Shown here one piece after another: positions 9,831 to 22,600 of a stretch of 64,000 nucleotides of DNA. How positions within the stretch are numbered: position 1 is the stretch's first letter; each line of letters starts with the position of its first letter. The stretch covers positions 46,175,880 through 46,239,879 of the forward strand of contig CM036197.1 in NCBI GenBank assembly GCA_020631735.1, read 5' to 3'. The notes under the pieces were generated by a model. It did not search any database. It saw only the letters and a list, made by a program, of their open reading frames with translations, and was not told the origin of the DNA. The stretch is from Saccharum officinarum. Its lineage: Eukaryota; Streptophyta; Magnoliopsida; Poales; Poaceae. A program made the position numbers and the translations under genes.

Positions 9831-12800
9831 ATGAGGTACTTGGCTAACAATGCAACCTTTTATGTTTACATTCATGCTAGGATCAAACCTAGCAATGCAT
9901 TTAGGCTAGTTCTTGAAGTTGCTAAGTACACTGCTGTGTTTGGGGATGATGTGCTTGTTGAAATGTCTGACCAAGAACATGAGTTATGGCTGGATAGGAG
10001 TGTTGGGTACAGTCTAGCTCTGTTTCATGAGGATATGGCTGCAAAGATTATTTGGGGACCTAGCCAGACATTGTCAATATGGGTTTTGGACAGTGATACT
10101 ATTGGCTCTGAATGGAAAATTAGAAGGGATGAGCACTGGCAGAAAATGATAGAGGAGAAATGGAAGGAAAGGGTGGCATACATTGCTGTTGAGGTTACTA
10201 CAAAGGATGGATATGAGACAAATGATAGTGGCATTCCTCCTAGGTCTGGTGTCACCAATGTTGATGCTTATGTTGGACCTAATTCAGAAGGCATTGCTGA
10301 TACTTGTACCTCTCCAGCACATGATGGTAATGAGGCAGTTCCAGTAGAGTGGGCTACACTAACTATCATACAAGATGAAGCTAAGGATGGTGAGGCAAAT
10401 GCAATAGTTGATGAGGATGTTGTTTATGAGGCAATGGGGTTCCAAGAAGCTCATGAGAGGGCTGAGGAAGCTGCTACAGAGGAAATTCCCATCCCTACCA
10501 TCTCTAAGGAACTTGAAAGGGAGATGGAAGATGCTGCAATTCCTGTTGATGACACAACGCCTACTGAGCCTATGGCTGACTGGGATAGGGACTTTCCTGA
10601 TATGTCAGTTGGCACACACTATCCTTGTATGGATGATTTTAGGATGGCACTTAGGCAGCATGCCATTGTGAAAGATTTTGAGTTTGGGACTAAAAAGTCT
10701 GACAAAGGTAGGTTCACTGGATATTGCAAAAGGCAGCTGGTTGTCCTTGGGTTATTAGTGTAACACCCCAGGTGTTGATCACCAATTAAGTAGTGGGTTT
10801 AAGCTCAAACATGATAGATTAATGGAGATGACAATGCCAAAGTCAAACCTATGGAAATAAACCCTAACCTAAACTTGGATATTGCACCCTCGCTTACATA
10901 TAGGCTCAATTAAAAGATATATGCTTGGGTGTTGCTATCAAAGTATCTTCACATGTCTCACCTCAATAACTATCTATATTGATCTCTGGAAAAGTTTCTT
11001 GAAGTTTGGAATCAAGAAGTCAAATGAAATGATAAGTCATAGTAGAGTTAGAAATTTTGAAGGAATGAGTCATATCTTGCTTGGATTGTTTTGTTTAGAG
11101 AATGAGAACATATGTCATCAACCAAGTCTTGCAACCTTGACCAAACAACTCCAATTGAACCCTACAACAACACTTATGAAAGGCTCATGTGGAACAAGTG
11201 ACAAGAAGATGCCGCAAATCGGTCCCGAACCTCAAAACTAGGGTTTCTTCCGACGCGGTGTTGACCGAAGTGAAACTACTATTTTTGCTCGAGATATGAA
11301 GTTTGACCTTTAATGAAAATTGGAGTTTAGTTTGTATGCAACAAACTTTATTTTTGGACCGCGTCCCAATCCCACCCCGAAGTGCTGTCAAGCTGATCAC
11401 AGTGCAATTTTGACTCCTCCTGTGCAACCCTATGGTGGGAATTAATATCTCGCAAACCAGTGGAATTTGACTGAGCTCCTATAAGCGATGTTGTAGTACT
11501 CTCATAGACCTACGCAGCGGTATAATTTGTTGGTCGAATTGTCATCTGGTTTAAGAGATAGAGGTGAGATTAGAAGAGTGGCAGACTCGTAAATACGTCG
11601 CTTTTGGATGGCAGTTTTGGAGGCGCTGAAACTTGGTGGCCGACATCGGAAAGGACCGAGCGCCGTGTGGCCTCCGTGCCCGTGCATGAGCGCCACCTCC
11701 CCGGGCTGCTCTGTGTCGAGGGGGAGAAAAAGGGGATCGAGCCCGACCCTTCACTCGCTCACTTCTCCTCTTTTCCTCGGTCTATTTCTCCCTCGCTCTC
11801 TCGTGCCCGAAGCCATGGCCGAGTCGGGCTGGAGCTCGCTGTTGCCGTCGCCCCTCCTTTGCCCCTCCTCTTCCAACACCAGCCACCCCTCTCCTCCTCC
11901 CTCCTGCCGCTGCTGTTGGCTGCCATCTGCTCCTTCGTCGTCCTGGGCCGCTATCTCACCGGAATCAAGCCGGCCTCCTCCATCCCCTTCGCTGTTTTCC
12001 GTCGCTGTGAGGAAGAAGGACCATCTAGCGAGGCAGAAACTCTTTGTTGTGTTCACTTTGCAAAAGTGCTAGAGACAAAGGATTTACATATAGGGGCTTA
12101 CATGATTTGTGGAAAGTTTTGTGTTCACTCTGCATAATGTTTTCTTTTTTTTTCTTTTTCGGAATTAGTATTGCATTCAAATGGCTGAACTTTGAAAATA
12201 CATAGTAAATGATAGAAAAATCGTAAAATAGCAAATGAGGACTTTTTGGAATCCTTGTGAAATTTTCTATGCATTGGATCTATAATATGGCATGTTTTAG
12301 TTTAAAGTTTTAGCTGTAAAAATAGATTTATGCAACTAGGTTTTGAATGCTAGTTGGATCTGTTATTTTTAATAACTGTAAATATATAACTCCAAATGAA
12401 GTGAAATTTTTGTGACGTGTTACTCTTGTGATGTATGATGTCTAGTAAAAATTTCAAGATTTTAGGCTTGATAGTTTAGGAGCTATAAAAATAACAAATG
12501 CTATATGCTGCTTTGCTTCTATTCTGGACAGTTCTGCATATATGCATTGTTTGGCTTAGTTAAGTTATGAATTATGCCTTGATGACAATAAATGATTTGT
12601 AGTAATTTTCTTAAGCTTTTCAAAAAGCTAAAGAGCACAATTTTTGGTTAAGTATATGTTTAACTATAGTAGTCTAAAGTGCTGTAGCTGTTTCTGTCCA
12701 AACCCAAACAGGGTTGCCTTGTTTATAATGTGTGACCTAGTTAGTAGCACAATTAGCTCTAGATGTTTATAACAAAATTGTTTGCAACTTGTTAATCTTT

Positions 12801-15800
12801 CTAAAAAGTCCAGAACCATAATTATTGGATTTGTGAAACTCAAGTTATAACGGTTTAAAGTGGCATATCAGATTCTGTCCATATTTTAGACAGAGATACA
12901 ATTATTTAATTAATTGACCATGTTAACTGTAGAATCATCTTAAGATGATTACAAGAAAGTTGTAGGTAACTTTATAAGCTTTCCATAAAGTTGAGAATCA
13001 TGTTTGTTGGAGGTCTAGAACTCCATTTATGCTTCTCTGAAGTTTCTATCAGTTTTCTGTCTATAATTTTACCACTGCTGTTGGGCTGCATGTGTGGTGT
13101 TACTCGTGCAACTGGTTTCATGGTGTAAATGATGTTTACTGTGATTTTGGTAAATACAAAAGTTGTAGATAATTATCTTATCTTTCTTGTGTTAAATTTT
13201 CATGATCCCAGGTCTGATAGTTTAAGAGTTGCATGCTTAATAAGTCTACTATCAGATTTTAATTACCTTCTGTACAGACTTTAAAGATTGACATGTTTGG
13301 TCATGATAACTTGGGAATCAGGTTGAGATGATTAAAGATGAAATGTAGATAATTTCATAAGCTTTCCAAAATGTCTTCTTTCAAGTCATTTGGATTTGTG
13401 TAACTACAGTTATGCTTCTCTGAAGTTGCAATCAGTTTTATGTCCATGTCTGGATAGGTCTGAAACATCTACATGTTTGACCTGTTTAACTTTGTAATTA
13501 GCTTTTTATGTAAACATCAATCTTGTAGACAATTTCTATGGATTTTCATAAAGTCTTAGATCATCCTTGTGGGATGTTTGTAGCTTAAGTTATGTTTGAA
13601 ACAAGTGACTGTTTGCTGCTGTCCAAATCTACTTGTATCTAGAATTGTTTGCTTCTACTTGCTCTTGTTTGTATGATTGCAAATGGTTATCTTGGACACC
13701 TAGAGTTAAGGTAGCATGCCTAAAATGTTTTGCTAAATTATGAAGTACTTGATCATGTATAGCTAGCTGGTTGTATGACATGCTTATGTGGGTATAGTGT
13801 AACATATGCTTGTTTAGTATGCTTGTTGCATTCCTTCATGTGTATTCTTTATGTTCATGCATCTGCATCTATGCATCTCATCCTAGGTACGCTAGGTACA
13901 GACGTGGAGCGCATGATATGGAGACAGATGATGGTGTAACGGTGGGCTGTCCAGAAGATGGAAGAACCCCTGAATGCAAGTGCTAGGACCGGAGATGTCA
14001 CCATGACGGTGCAAGCTAACTAAACTGATTTGTGTCGGATCTCAGGCAAGCCCCGGAGCATTATAAGCCTCCTATCTTTGAAGCAATTAATTCTATATAT
14101 GTTATAAGTATTGTTGCATTAAGTGGTAGGAGTTGGTTGAAAACCTTGCTGCATTATATCATTCCTTGTCCAGATATATGAATCCTTGAATCCTACATAG
14201 ATTAGGATCGAGTAGATGCTTAGCCCTGCTTTAAGCGGTAGAAGTTAGGTGATTTCCTGTCACCTGCGAGATATAGGGATATTCATATATGGCACGGTTG
14301 GCTATATTTGCTATCGTAGAAAGGAACCATGTGTTAATAAAATAAAATGAGACCGGGCGGGATGATGATAGTGAAGCGACAAGGCATGGAGGTCTTGGGT
14401 GTGAATCTATCCCCGTCTGAGTCGTTTAAGGACCGATTCGCTGTATGTCCTTGAGTCATGTTGAACGCAGTCTAACACTTAGTTGGCCGGATAAGCCGTT
14501 CCGACCGCGAAACCGAGTAATGTGGTTTAGGCCGAGAATCGAATGGTAGGTTGCTTCTTGGAGGAGAGAAAGGATGTGCTTGGGGACATTGGCGTGAGAC
14601 CAAGGGGGGTTAGAGTCCCTATCACCTGGCAGAGTGTCGCCCTTGGGGTCGCGACATCATTCGGACCCGTGATTCCTGAATCATATGAAAAGGTGGCCTG
14701 TGCGACCCTGGCAGGGGTCTGCACGGTGAGTGTTAGAAATACCCCTCCAGCTGGATAGGAATTCGATTCGAATCGCCGTCGCTCCCGGTTAGTGAGCACT
14801 TGACTTGAGCAGCGGCAACGTAGATTCCATTAAATTGAACGGATGGTTAATTGGATCACGATGGAAAGGTTGTCTCAATTTATACCTGCTATGGTTAATA
14901 TTGTTTGCTCCTAATAAAGTGAGTGCTCTAGTACAGGTGCTAATATAGATGACAGGTTAATGATAATTAACTTGATGCTTAAGCATTAATGATTACTTAT
15001 TCATAATAAGCTTTTATGCAAAATGTTGTCAAGCTAGCCCACTTCATATCAGCCTTGCATGATCCTTGGTGTCACCTTATTTCTGGTTTCTGACGGGTAA
15101 GTCTAGCTGAGTACTTTGTCGTACTCAGGGTTTTATCCCCACTTGTTGCAGGTTATGATGTATCATGGCGGCTGCAAGAGTTGGTTGACTCCTGCCGTAG
15201 AGGCGGAGTGTGATCACGGGCATGATCCTTCTTATTTACCTTATCTCTAATTCTTTTGTTGGAAGTCGACTATGGTACTGGCATGTATTTGAAATAAGAT
15301 TAATGTTAGTTTCAAATTACTTTGCTTCCGCTACTTTTCAATGTAAATTAATAACTATGTTGAACTCCGATGTATATTGAATTACTTGTGAAATGGTTGT
15401 AACATGTGACTTGTTATGTTGAATCACTACGATCTTAGCTTGTATGTTGGTTGGTTTGAAATCCCTCGTGATTTCATTGGACTACCGGAGTTATATGGGC
15501 TCAAGTGCGAGAATTTGATCATTTCGGTGATTGTTTTTGTACTTGTGCTCTTATAATTTGTACGGTTCTGTTACAATTAGAGCTAAGACTCAACGTGATA
15601 AGAGTGTTAGGGTATATTTTTGAACTATTTGTTTTGATTTGTAGCATTGCATTTTTGAACTAATTTAGGATGTCTCTTTGAGTTGGTTTCTAACACTATA
15701 TGTTTTGTTGTGCTTGTGCAGATTCAGATCAACAATGATGACCACAAGTGTCCATCAATTAATAGGGTTGAAAGCAAGATGACTTCTCTGGGTTGGGTTG

Positions 15801-17280
15801 CACAGATGGCTATACCTCTATTGAAGAAAAAACCTAGTATGGGGGCTACTGCAGTTAAGGAGTTTCTTGATGACAAGTACGGCGTTGATATCAACTACCA
15901 AACTGTGTGGTATGGGAGACAGAGGGCAGTAGACAAACTATTTGGTAAGTGGTCTAATTCTTATGATTGGTTGTACAAATTCAAAACCGAGGTAGAGTTG
16001 AGGTCCCCTGGCAGTGTTGTAGAGATAGGCACGGTCACAGTTGATGGGAAAGTGCATTTCACTAGATTTTTTTGTGCCTTCAAGGCTTGCATAGATGGAT
16101 TTGTATATGGTTGCAGGCCTTACATTAGTATAGATTCCACACATTTAAATGGAGAGTGTAATGGATCTCCAGGGCCTTATCACCTGGCATACTGCCTACT
16201 ATAATTCACCAACTTAATGCAGCTTCCAAGGGGCTACAGCACCTGAAGGTCACCAAAGGCTATCCTGAGCAAACTGAAGTGACTGAGATGTATAAGGATG
16301 AAGAGGTCAGGAGACATGTTGTTTATTTAACTCAAAGGGCATGCACTTGTAGAGAGTAGCAAGTTACTGGGAAACCCTGTCCACATGCACTAGCAGTCAT
16401 CACCACCACAAGACAACCAAACATGGGTAGCTATGTGGATAGCTACTACTCTGTTGAGAGGTTCCAAGCTGCATATGATGGAATAGTAGCAAATATTACA
16501 GACAAAAGTCAGTGGATTTCATCTGCATCCTCCAATTGGGAAAAAGAGAGGGCCAAGCAGGCAAGTGAAAAACAGGAAAAAAAACCAGCAGCTGAGAGAA
16601 GTGGGAAGGCAACCAGACAATCCATATGCAAAGGATGTGGTGAACCTGGGCACATGCAAGGTAGCTGGAGGTGTAGCCTGACAAGAACTAAGAAAAGGTA
16701 GGACTGAACACATTTTTTTTATTTATGATTGGTGTTGCTGCAATGTGCTAACAATTTGTTTTTTTCCTTGCAGGAAGAGAACTAAGAAGACAAGTGTGAA
16801 GCCTGGGAGGAAGAAGAGCAAGATAGGGGACATCCCTGCTCCTGAACAAGCTACTCCAAGGACAAGGCTAGCATTAGCAAGAGAAGCTGCAGTGAGGGCA
16901 AGGCTGCAGGCAGAATAAGCTCAACTCAGAGCTTCAGAAGCTATGAAGGCTGCTGAAGTAGCAGCAAGGATGCTGAGTTTCATTTAGAAGCTCCATCAAT
17001 CCCATCAGGTCTAAGCACTAGGAGGTATAATCAATATGATTTTTTTAAACAACTTGTGCACTGCTTGCCCCTTACTTTCAAAAATATGCTCTGTCCAGGA
17101 GATTATTGTTGGGTGCAGCTGAATCTGTTTCAGAAGGAGAGCTTCAAGTTGTGGAGGTTGTGCCTAAGAAGATGACTCCTAGGAGGAAGCAACTGGCCTC
17201 CAAGATCAAAAAAAAAAGAGCAAATGAAGGCTGTGGAGATGAAAAACAATGGCTTTTGTGTTCTTTTCTGGATTCCTAGC
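9831..17280 (+). pseudogene. MuDR-type MULE transposase, fragmented
   Basis: Pieces in order: an N-terminal region from ATG 9831 to 10758, including MSVGTHYPCMDDFRMALR and the Cys/Trp-containing motif near FTGYCK and CPWVI. The CPWVI part needs a frame change just after FTGYCK. The frame resumes at 15581-15611 after the nested insertion (joined residues VIRAKTQRDKSVR). An intron lies at 15612-15721, and the next exon (15722 onward) carries HKCPSIN, KEFLDDKYGVDINYQTVW and IDSTHLNG. The catalytic core after IDSTHLNG is deleted, with sequence jumping to a SWIM zinc finger near 16340-16410. That finger's CTCREW...CPHALAVI has a TAG in place of the Trp codon. Next come YVDSYYSVERF and a CCHC knuckle CKGCGEPGHMQGSWRC (16627-16674), then Arg/Ala/Glu-rich tail exons to about 17280. 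It cannot encode active transposase. Confidence 0.85.
10759..15575. mobile_element. 4.8-kb LTR-like insertion (probable solo LTR) inside MULE transposase
   Basis: Starts TGTAACACCCC and ends TCTGTTACA; TGTAACA/TGTTACA are perfect inverted termini. It is flanked by identical 5-bp duplications ATTAG (10754-10758 and 15576-15580). Removing the insertion plus one ATTAG restores the transposase reading frame across the junction. Neither end sequence recurs inside, so two LTRs are not evident. The body has long AT-rich tracts and, at 13900-15200, text typical of large grass gypsy LTRs (GAGTACTTTGTCGTACTCAGG at 15110-15130). A solo LTR of this size fits some gypsy families, but a non-autonomous element is possible. 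No credible coding region is present. Confidence 0.8.
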
Positions 17281-17483
17281 GTACTTTGTCGGTCAGAACC
17301 TGTTAAATGGCATTAGTGCTATATGTATGGTGGCCAGAACCTGGTCCCTTAAGTATTTCTGTTTGGCCGGAATTGTAAAACGGCCCGTGTCTTTGCTATG
17401 TGACGCCCAAAACTGGATTAATGGCCAAACTTAGACAAAAGTGGTCTATTTATCTAATGGTGTGCCTTAAGCTGTTGTGCATG

Positions 17484-17555
17484 TTTTATATTCATATATA
17501 CATTTGCTGCGGGAGCATATTTTATATTCATATATACATTTGTTGCGGGAGCGTT
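17484..17555. repeat. Tandem duplication, 36-bp period
   Basis: Two adjacent copies (17484-17519, 17520-17555) of a unit containing TTTTATATTCATATATACAT and TTGYTGCGGGAGC, with very few mismatches. It lies in the MULE 3' region after the transposase tail. Confidence 0.8.
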
Positions 17556-17735
17556 GATGTTGCTGCCATGACTATTTATAGCTGTTATTAGATGGTGCAT
17601 GTTTCAAGCATATTCATGTCCATTTTTAGTGTGAAATGGTTGCAGTACCAAACTGCAGTGCATCCGGCCACCGTGGTTGCCGGCTCAGTCGCCGCAGCTG
17701 ACGCATGAGAGTGGGAATGGGATAACAGAGAAGGG

Positions 17736-17859
17736 TAGGGGCAGGGATGTCTTTTCCCGTAGCTGATCCTCCGTGGCAGGCTGACATGAACAGGCACGAC
17801 ATCAAAACAAGTAAATATGTAGTACTGAAGCGATTCATAGGGCAAATCTTTAATTGCCG
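17736..17859 (-). repeat. MULE right terminal inverted repeat
   Basis: Reverse complement of the left terminal repeat, with the outer tract TTTAATTGCC at the end and GGCAGGCTGACATG in the middle. Confidence 0.8.
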
Positions 17860-18620
17860 TTCTAAGGGGAGGGCATGTTTACAGCCGAGTCCGAGAGCCG
17901 TCTCCGTGATGTTCTTTTAGCGAACACCCCCCCCGCCCTCGCGAACAGTAACTAATGAAGGGAAAGAGCAAGGTTGGCGTCTCGCGAGACGACGGCGACG
18001 GCGCGTGGTCCCAGGCCGAGTCGTCGGCCGAAGCCGCGTTGTACGGGGGCCGTCTTCTCCAAGCGTGGCATGAGGATCCATCTGTGGCGCGAGCGGGAAG
18101 CCAAGATACGTGCCATATCCATCGCCCAACCATCCCTGCGCGTCATTCTTTGTTTCTCCGCCGTTCTCCATCCCCGTCTGTGTGCATCGGAGATGTTAGC
18201 GCGGCGGCGCTGATGAAGCTCAATGGCCCGGTGGCGGCACCCGTCTCCTTCGCTCGCGGCAACGGCGCGGCGGCGGCAGCATCCAGTGGATCTTGCCAAT
18301 GTGCCATCGGGAGCTCCCTTGCCTGCAGCCATAACCCTCGCCAGCCCCAACCTCAAGGTCAGTCAATCGGATGCTTCTATGTGTGGTTGCAATTAAGGAT
18401 AATCCTGGTTACAGTAACACTTTTTGGGCAGTTATGCTAGAATGGTTCAGATTGGGCTAAAATATTTTAAAGACATATCTTGCTCTGCACCGCAGCTAAA
18501 CCTTATGTTTTGGGATGAGCACTTTGTTGCCTGTTTCTTCTCGGACGTGACTTTAGAGAGGCAATGTTCACATGTTGTTACAAGTCTAAAACATGTTCTG
18601 ACTTCAGTGAGGCAAATGTT
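17860..18620. other. GC-rich segment beyond the MULE, no gene assigned
   Basis: A GC-rich stretch (about 17920-18350) with overlapping open frames on both strands, none with a recognisable domain. It may include host sequence once adjacent to the F-box promoter, separated by the MULE, but no target duplication proves this. From 18350 it becomes AT-rich. Confidence 0.4.
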
Positions 18621-18875
18621 GGCTGTGTTTAGTTTTCAAATTTGGAGTGCCAAAATTTACCGTAGCGACACTGTAGCATTTCGTTTGAATTTTGTAATAA
18701 TTGTCCAACCGTTGACTAATTAGGCTCAAAATGTTCATCTCGCAAAGTATAACCAAACTGTGCAATTAATTTTTGATTTTATCAACATTTAGTACTCCAT
18801 GCATGTATCACAAGTTTGATGTGACGGAGAATCTTTTTTTTCATAGTGCATTTTTCAATGCAACTAAACACAGCC
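18621..18875. mobile_element. MITE, same family as the CAD intron element
   Basis: Starts GGCTGTGTTTAGTT and ends AACTAAACACAGCC (perfect 14-bp inverted repeat). It is flanked by GTT on each side (18618-18620, 18876-18878). The interior matches 1210-1452 in reverse orientation. The 3-bp duplication suggests a PIF/Harbinger-type MITE. Confidence 0.82.
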
Positions 18876-19101
18876 GTTGTTGATTATGTATGGCAATTTG
18901 TCTGGGAAAATTACTGAATGAAGAGATAATTTAGCCTTGCATCATTTAACTTTTTTTTATAGCAAATACGCACGAGTGTGCATATTTTTGTATTAGAAAG
19001 GTAGAGATTTGAAAGTATAAGAGTGGCCGAACTCGGTCCGACCGGAACCACGAAGGTCTACATTTTTACTTTAACAACCCGGATTCAACACTAGGATCAA
19101 C

Positions 19102-21290
19102 CTAGAACCGCCCACACGACCGCCCCCGACAAGCTGGGAACAGTGAATCGAACGCCTCAGCGTCAGCCGCCGAAATGTCGCCCTCAAAGAAGGACTCGTA
19201 CGAATCCTTAGCCGCAGAGAAAGGCGGCGCTGAAGGTTCCAGGAACCCCATCCTCCTCATGAGGAGCACCTCACCGCGCTTGACGCCGGGACGTGGTCCA
19301 TCTGTTGGGCGGCAATCCGCCTGCTCCGCTTGGGCACGAGCTGCTTGGGTGGCGGCTGCTTGGGTGGGGAAGTGACGAGGGGTGGTGGCCTCACCACCCG
19401 GATCTCCTCAGTGAACCTGGCCAGCCGCCGAGCAGCTTCACCGGGGGAAGGCGAGTCCTCCACCATCGGCGAATTCGTGCCCGTGAAAGGAGCCGAAGGC
19501 ATGCCTAGCACAGGCGACGTCAGAGTCGTCTTGTCCGCGTGCATTGGGGTGTCATCGAGGAAGGGTCCCATGACGAAGTTTGCCCCAACGTAGACCGACC
19601 ACTAGGAGCCTGTGCTGCCACCGGGCGGGTCGCGACGAGTAGAGCGAACTCCTCCAACATCGGGTCGACCGAGCCGAACCTGGCAGGGGGGCCTGTGCAC
19701 ACGCACATCGCCTTCACCAACGGATCTGGCTAAAGGGGACGATGCTAGATGGTTGTTGTAGTGGTGTCTTCGGCGATGTCGGCGAGCGCGACCGTGGTGG
19801 TGCCCGACATCGGTTTAGCACCACGGCGTCGACCACCGTGGCGCCGACGCCGTCTTCGGGGCATCGACTGCCGCGCACCTCCACCCAACCTCCACCGCGA
19901 CCCCGTCGTTAGTCGGCGAGCCAATGAACTGGGCGCGCTGGGCGGGCGGGCGATTGTCAACGTGTGAGTGGCGAAGGTGACCCCCGCCACTCGGTGCCGC
20001 GTTCGATCGACCACAGTCCCTAGCGAGGTGGCCGAAACCATGGCAGCGTAGGCAGCGGCAAGGTAACCGGCAGGTCGCCACTCTGTGCGAGGTGGAGAGG
20101 CAGTTGTAGCACCTGCAGTGGAGCTGTGCAGGGATCATCCCGCGCCTATGCGCGGTCGAAGCAGACACATGTTCCTCCTCCTGGCGAGGCAGAATCTCGC
20201 GCCACCCATCCGCCGTGGGTGCGGAGATCCGTCGTCGCGCGCCGAGGCGTTAGCGGGCTGGTACCCGACCGTCCACCGGGCGGGCAGGCAGGCCGTGCAG
20301 AAGTTGAGGGCGCGGCCGGCTGCGTCTCTTCTGCCGTTGCACCTGCCTTTGCCCAACGTCCGTTCTCCCGTGCCGCCGAGCAAAGGCCGGGCGGCCTGGG
20401 GAGCACAGGCAGGGCTGCGGTCCACAATGAACAGCGTCAAGGTAAGGCGTCGCGGAGGGTGGCACCGTCTCCGCATCGGAATCGTCGTCCGCCCAACGAC
20501 GGGCCTTCGACCATCCCCATGCGCTGCTCGCATGGTGAAAAGGGGCGGCACAGGGGGACAGTGTGGATGGCAAGGTCGGGGCAGGGGCAGACGGGTGGAT
20601 GGGGAAGACCTCCGCGTCCATGTCCTCGTCATCTGGGACCTCAACGACGACCAGCGACTCATCCTCCGGTGGCGGCGTCGCGGGCATTGCAGGGGACTGT
20701 GGTGGCGCCTCAAGGACGGCGGCAGCAGGCACCAAAGGCCGGGGCTCGCCGAGTCCTACTCCCGCGCGTGGCCGCGGATCAGAGAGGCCCGCAGCACCTC
20801 CTCTCGGCGTCTTCAATGGCAGCGGCGAGAAGCAACAGGTGGTGCTTGCCGCCACGGCACCATGGCCCGGCGACAGTGAGGGCAGAGGGGGCCGTGGCTG
20901 GGCTCCGGCGCTGGGTCCAGCAGCCTAGAGTTCGACAGCGGCCTCCGCTGGCGATGACGGTGACGCCGGCGCGTCTAGGTCCACCGACCGGCCTTTGGCC
21001 GGCAACGACGGCGAGGGAGGGCCAGGCGTCGCAGATCCTGAGGGGCCGAGGGTGGGAGGCGCTGGATCCGCGACGACGGCAGTGCTGGAGTGGCCTGCAG
21101 GCGGCGGGATGACGTCCGGCGGCGGCAGGGTGGTGCGGGCGTCCGGTTGCGATTGGGCTTGCTTAGGAGAGGAGAAGGGGTAGGTATGGGGTCAGGGGGA
21201 GGGGAGAGGAAGGCCGGGGCGGGCGCCGACGCCGACGTGAAGGCCGGCGCCGGGGGTTCCGCCAGGGGGCACCCGCTCGGGTCCGGGCGA
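19102..21290 (-). pseudogene. CCHC zinc-knuckle protein of grass LINE/gag-like ORF1 family, decayed
   Basis: Reading the minus strand from about 21290: a Pro/Arg-rich N-terminal part, an acidic stretch (EVPDDEDMDAEVFP), then ADDDSDAETVPPSATPYLDA. Two overlapping zinc knuckles follow, CYNCLSTSHRVATC and CLRCHGFGHLARDC (about 20040-20110). The C-terminal motif KRSRRIAAQQMDHVPAS leads, after a frameshift near 19265-19275, into RGEVLLMRRMGFLEPSAPPF and SAADAEAFDSLFPACR, with the stop at 19102-19104. This motif order matches a very abundant grass family of retrotransposon ORF1/gag-like proteins (family assignment from memory). At least three frame changes are needed, so it is a pseudogene. Long open frames on the plus strand here are composition effects. 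Confidence 0.7.
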
Positions 21291-22600
21291 CGCTAGCTCG
21301 TGACGTTAGCAATTGGCTCACTTAGTATTACTTTTCCTAATTTAGCTCTTTTATTGAGAATTACAGTCTGAATATGCAGATTGTCCTGCAGATATACTGG
21401 TACGGATGACAGACTGAGAACCTTACCTGTGCCTAGGACATGGCCCGTAGGGAGTTTAGGCAACTGTGAAGCTAATGGGATTTCACTTTGCTGATTTACT
21501 ATGAACAGGTTGGTGGAATAGTGATATGCAACTCTCTATATTTCTGTATAGCCTCTGGTCCTTGGATAAGAGACACGAGATAATCTGCAGGAGCATTCAG
21601 ATATGAGAGATGAGACAGTAATCTTCAGGAGCATTCGGATAAGAGACACAAGACTGTATATGGATGTAGATTGGATCAATCTAAATTTTTATATGGATGT
21701 ACACAGTACACTGAATTATGTCTCATTATTTTATAAGCTGCAAATCATATATGTTTATGTTACATTTGATTTATGAAAAACTATTATATTACATTATATA
21801 TAAATATATATGATATTGATAATTCCAAAAAATATGTTCATCTATTTATGTTTGACCATGCTCATCTTATTTATGTTTGATCTGTTTTGTATCAAATAAC
21901 AGCACAGTTATATATACTAAAATGATATTTATTATAATTGATCATGGCTATATATAGAAGTATTAAATAACTCATAGATAGTTAAACAGCCAGTCCATTG
22001 AATGAACCGTCTGTTTAGGCGTTTAGCTGTCTGTGTACTAGATTCAAGAACTTGCAGCGCACATGTCCTTACCGGATTCAAGCACGTCATTAAATAATTC
22101 AGCTAAAAATGATCAGAGAGGTCTTTTTTAAACGGTAAAGCTACACAACATGTGTTTTAGAGCAACCTAACACCCGATTTTCTATAGAACATCTATTTTT
22201 GGAGCAACTTAACATTCGAATTTTTTTCCAGTCATGAATGCCACATATTTAGTACTAATCCTAACGTCTTCTCCAACTCTGGTGACGTTTAGGTTCAGGT
22301 ATTGGTTTTTATGTGTAGTAAGAAATTCAATATGTTTAGAAAGAAAGCTGAGAATGTGAAGGTGGCAAACTGGCTTGATAATAGTGACAGGCGTGGAGGG
22401 AAAAGGCGACATGGTGATAGTGTCACCGGCAATGAAGAAGAGGGTGGTTAAGCGTCAGGCGACATCACAATGATAACCCAACGGATCTAGGTTAGCATGG
22501 GAGCGTAGTTTGTGTATAGTATACTACAACCGGTAAATACCTAAATTACCACTAAAAGTACAAAAAAATAAATTTGCGTGCATTGGGAAACACACATAAA
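21291..22600. other. AT-rich intergenic sequence, nothing recognised
   Basis: No conserved coding frame, RNA gene or supported element ends. Short local duplications occur (GAGACACRAGA and GGAGCATTC near 21560-21660). Confidence 0.5.

Larger units (their letters stand above)
7750..17859 (+). mobile_element. Mutator-like element (MULE), defective, containing a nested LTR insertion
   Basis: The two ends are about 110-125 bp inverted repeats. The left (7750-7873) and the reverse complement of the right (17736-17859) share CAATTAAA, GAATCGCT, CATGTCAGCCTGCCA, GGAGGATCAG and AAAAGACATCCCTGCCCCT. Between them, on the plus strand, lie fragments of a MuDR-type transposase. Length is 10.1 kb, of which 4.8 kb is a later insertion, so the element was about 5.3 kb. 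No convincing 9-bp target duplication was found; flanks CCCCTCTTA and TTCTAAGGG do not match directly. Probably immobile now because its transposase is broken. Confidence 0.82.

Noticed and set aside
7740..17870. 9-bp target duplication for the MULE
   Set aside because: CCCCTCTTA and TTCTAAGGG flanks do not match directly; they look more like an extension of the inverted repeat, so the exact ends remain open.
17955..18440. 161-codon plus-strand frame next to the MULE
   Set aside because: No recognisable domain, and several frames are open on both strands in GC-rich sequence.
20126..21112. 328-codon plus-strand frame
   Set aside because: Antisense to the minus-strand zinc-knuckle pseudogene. 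The translation is Arg/Gly/Pro low complexity without motifs, and the minus strand carries the conserved motifs.
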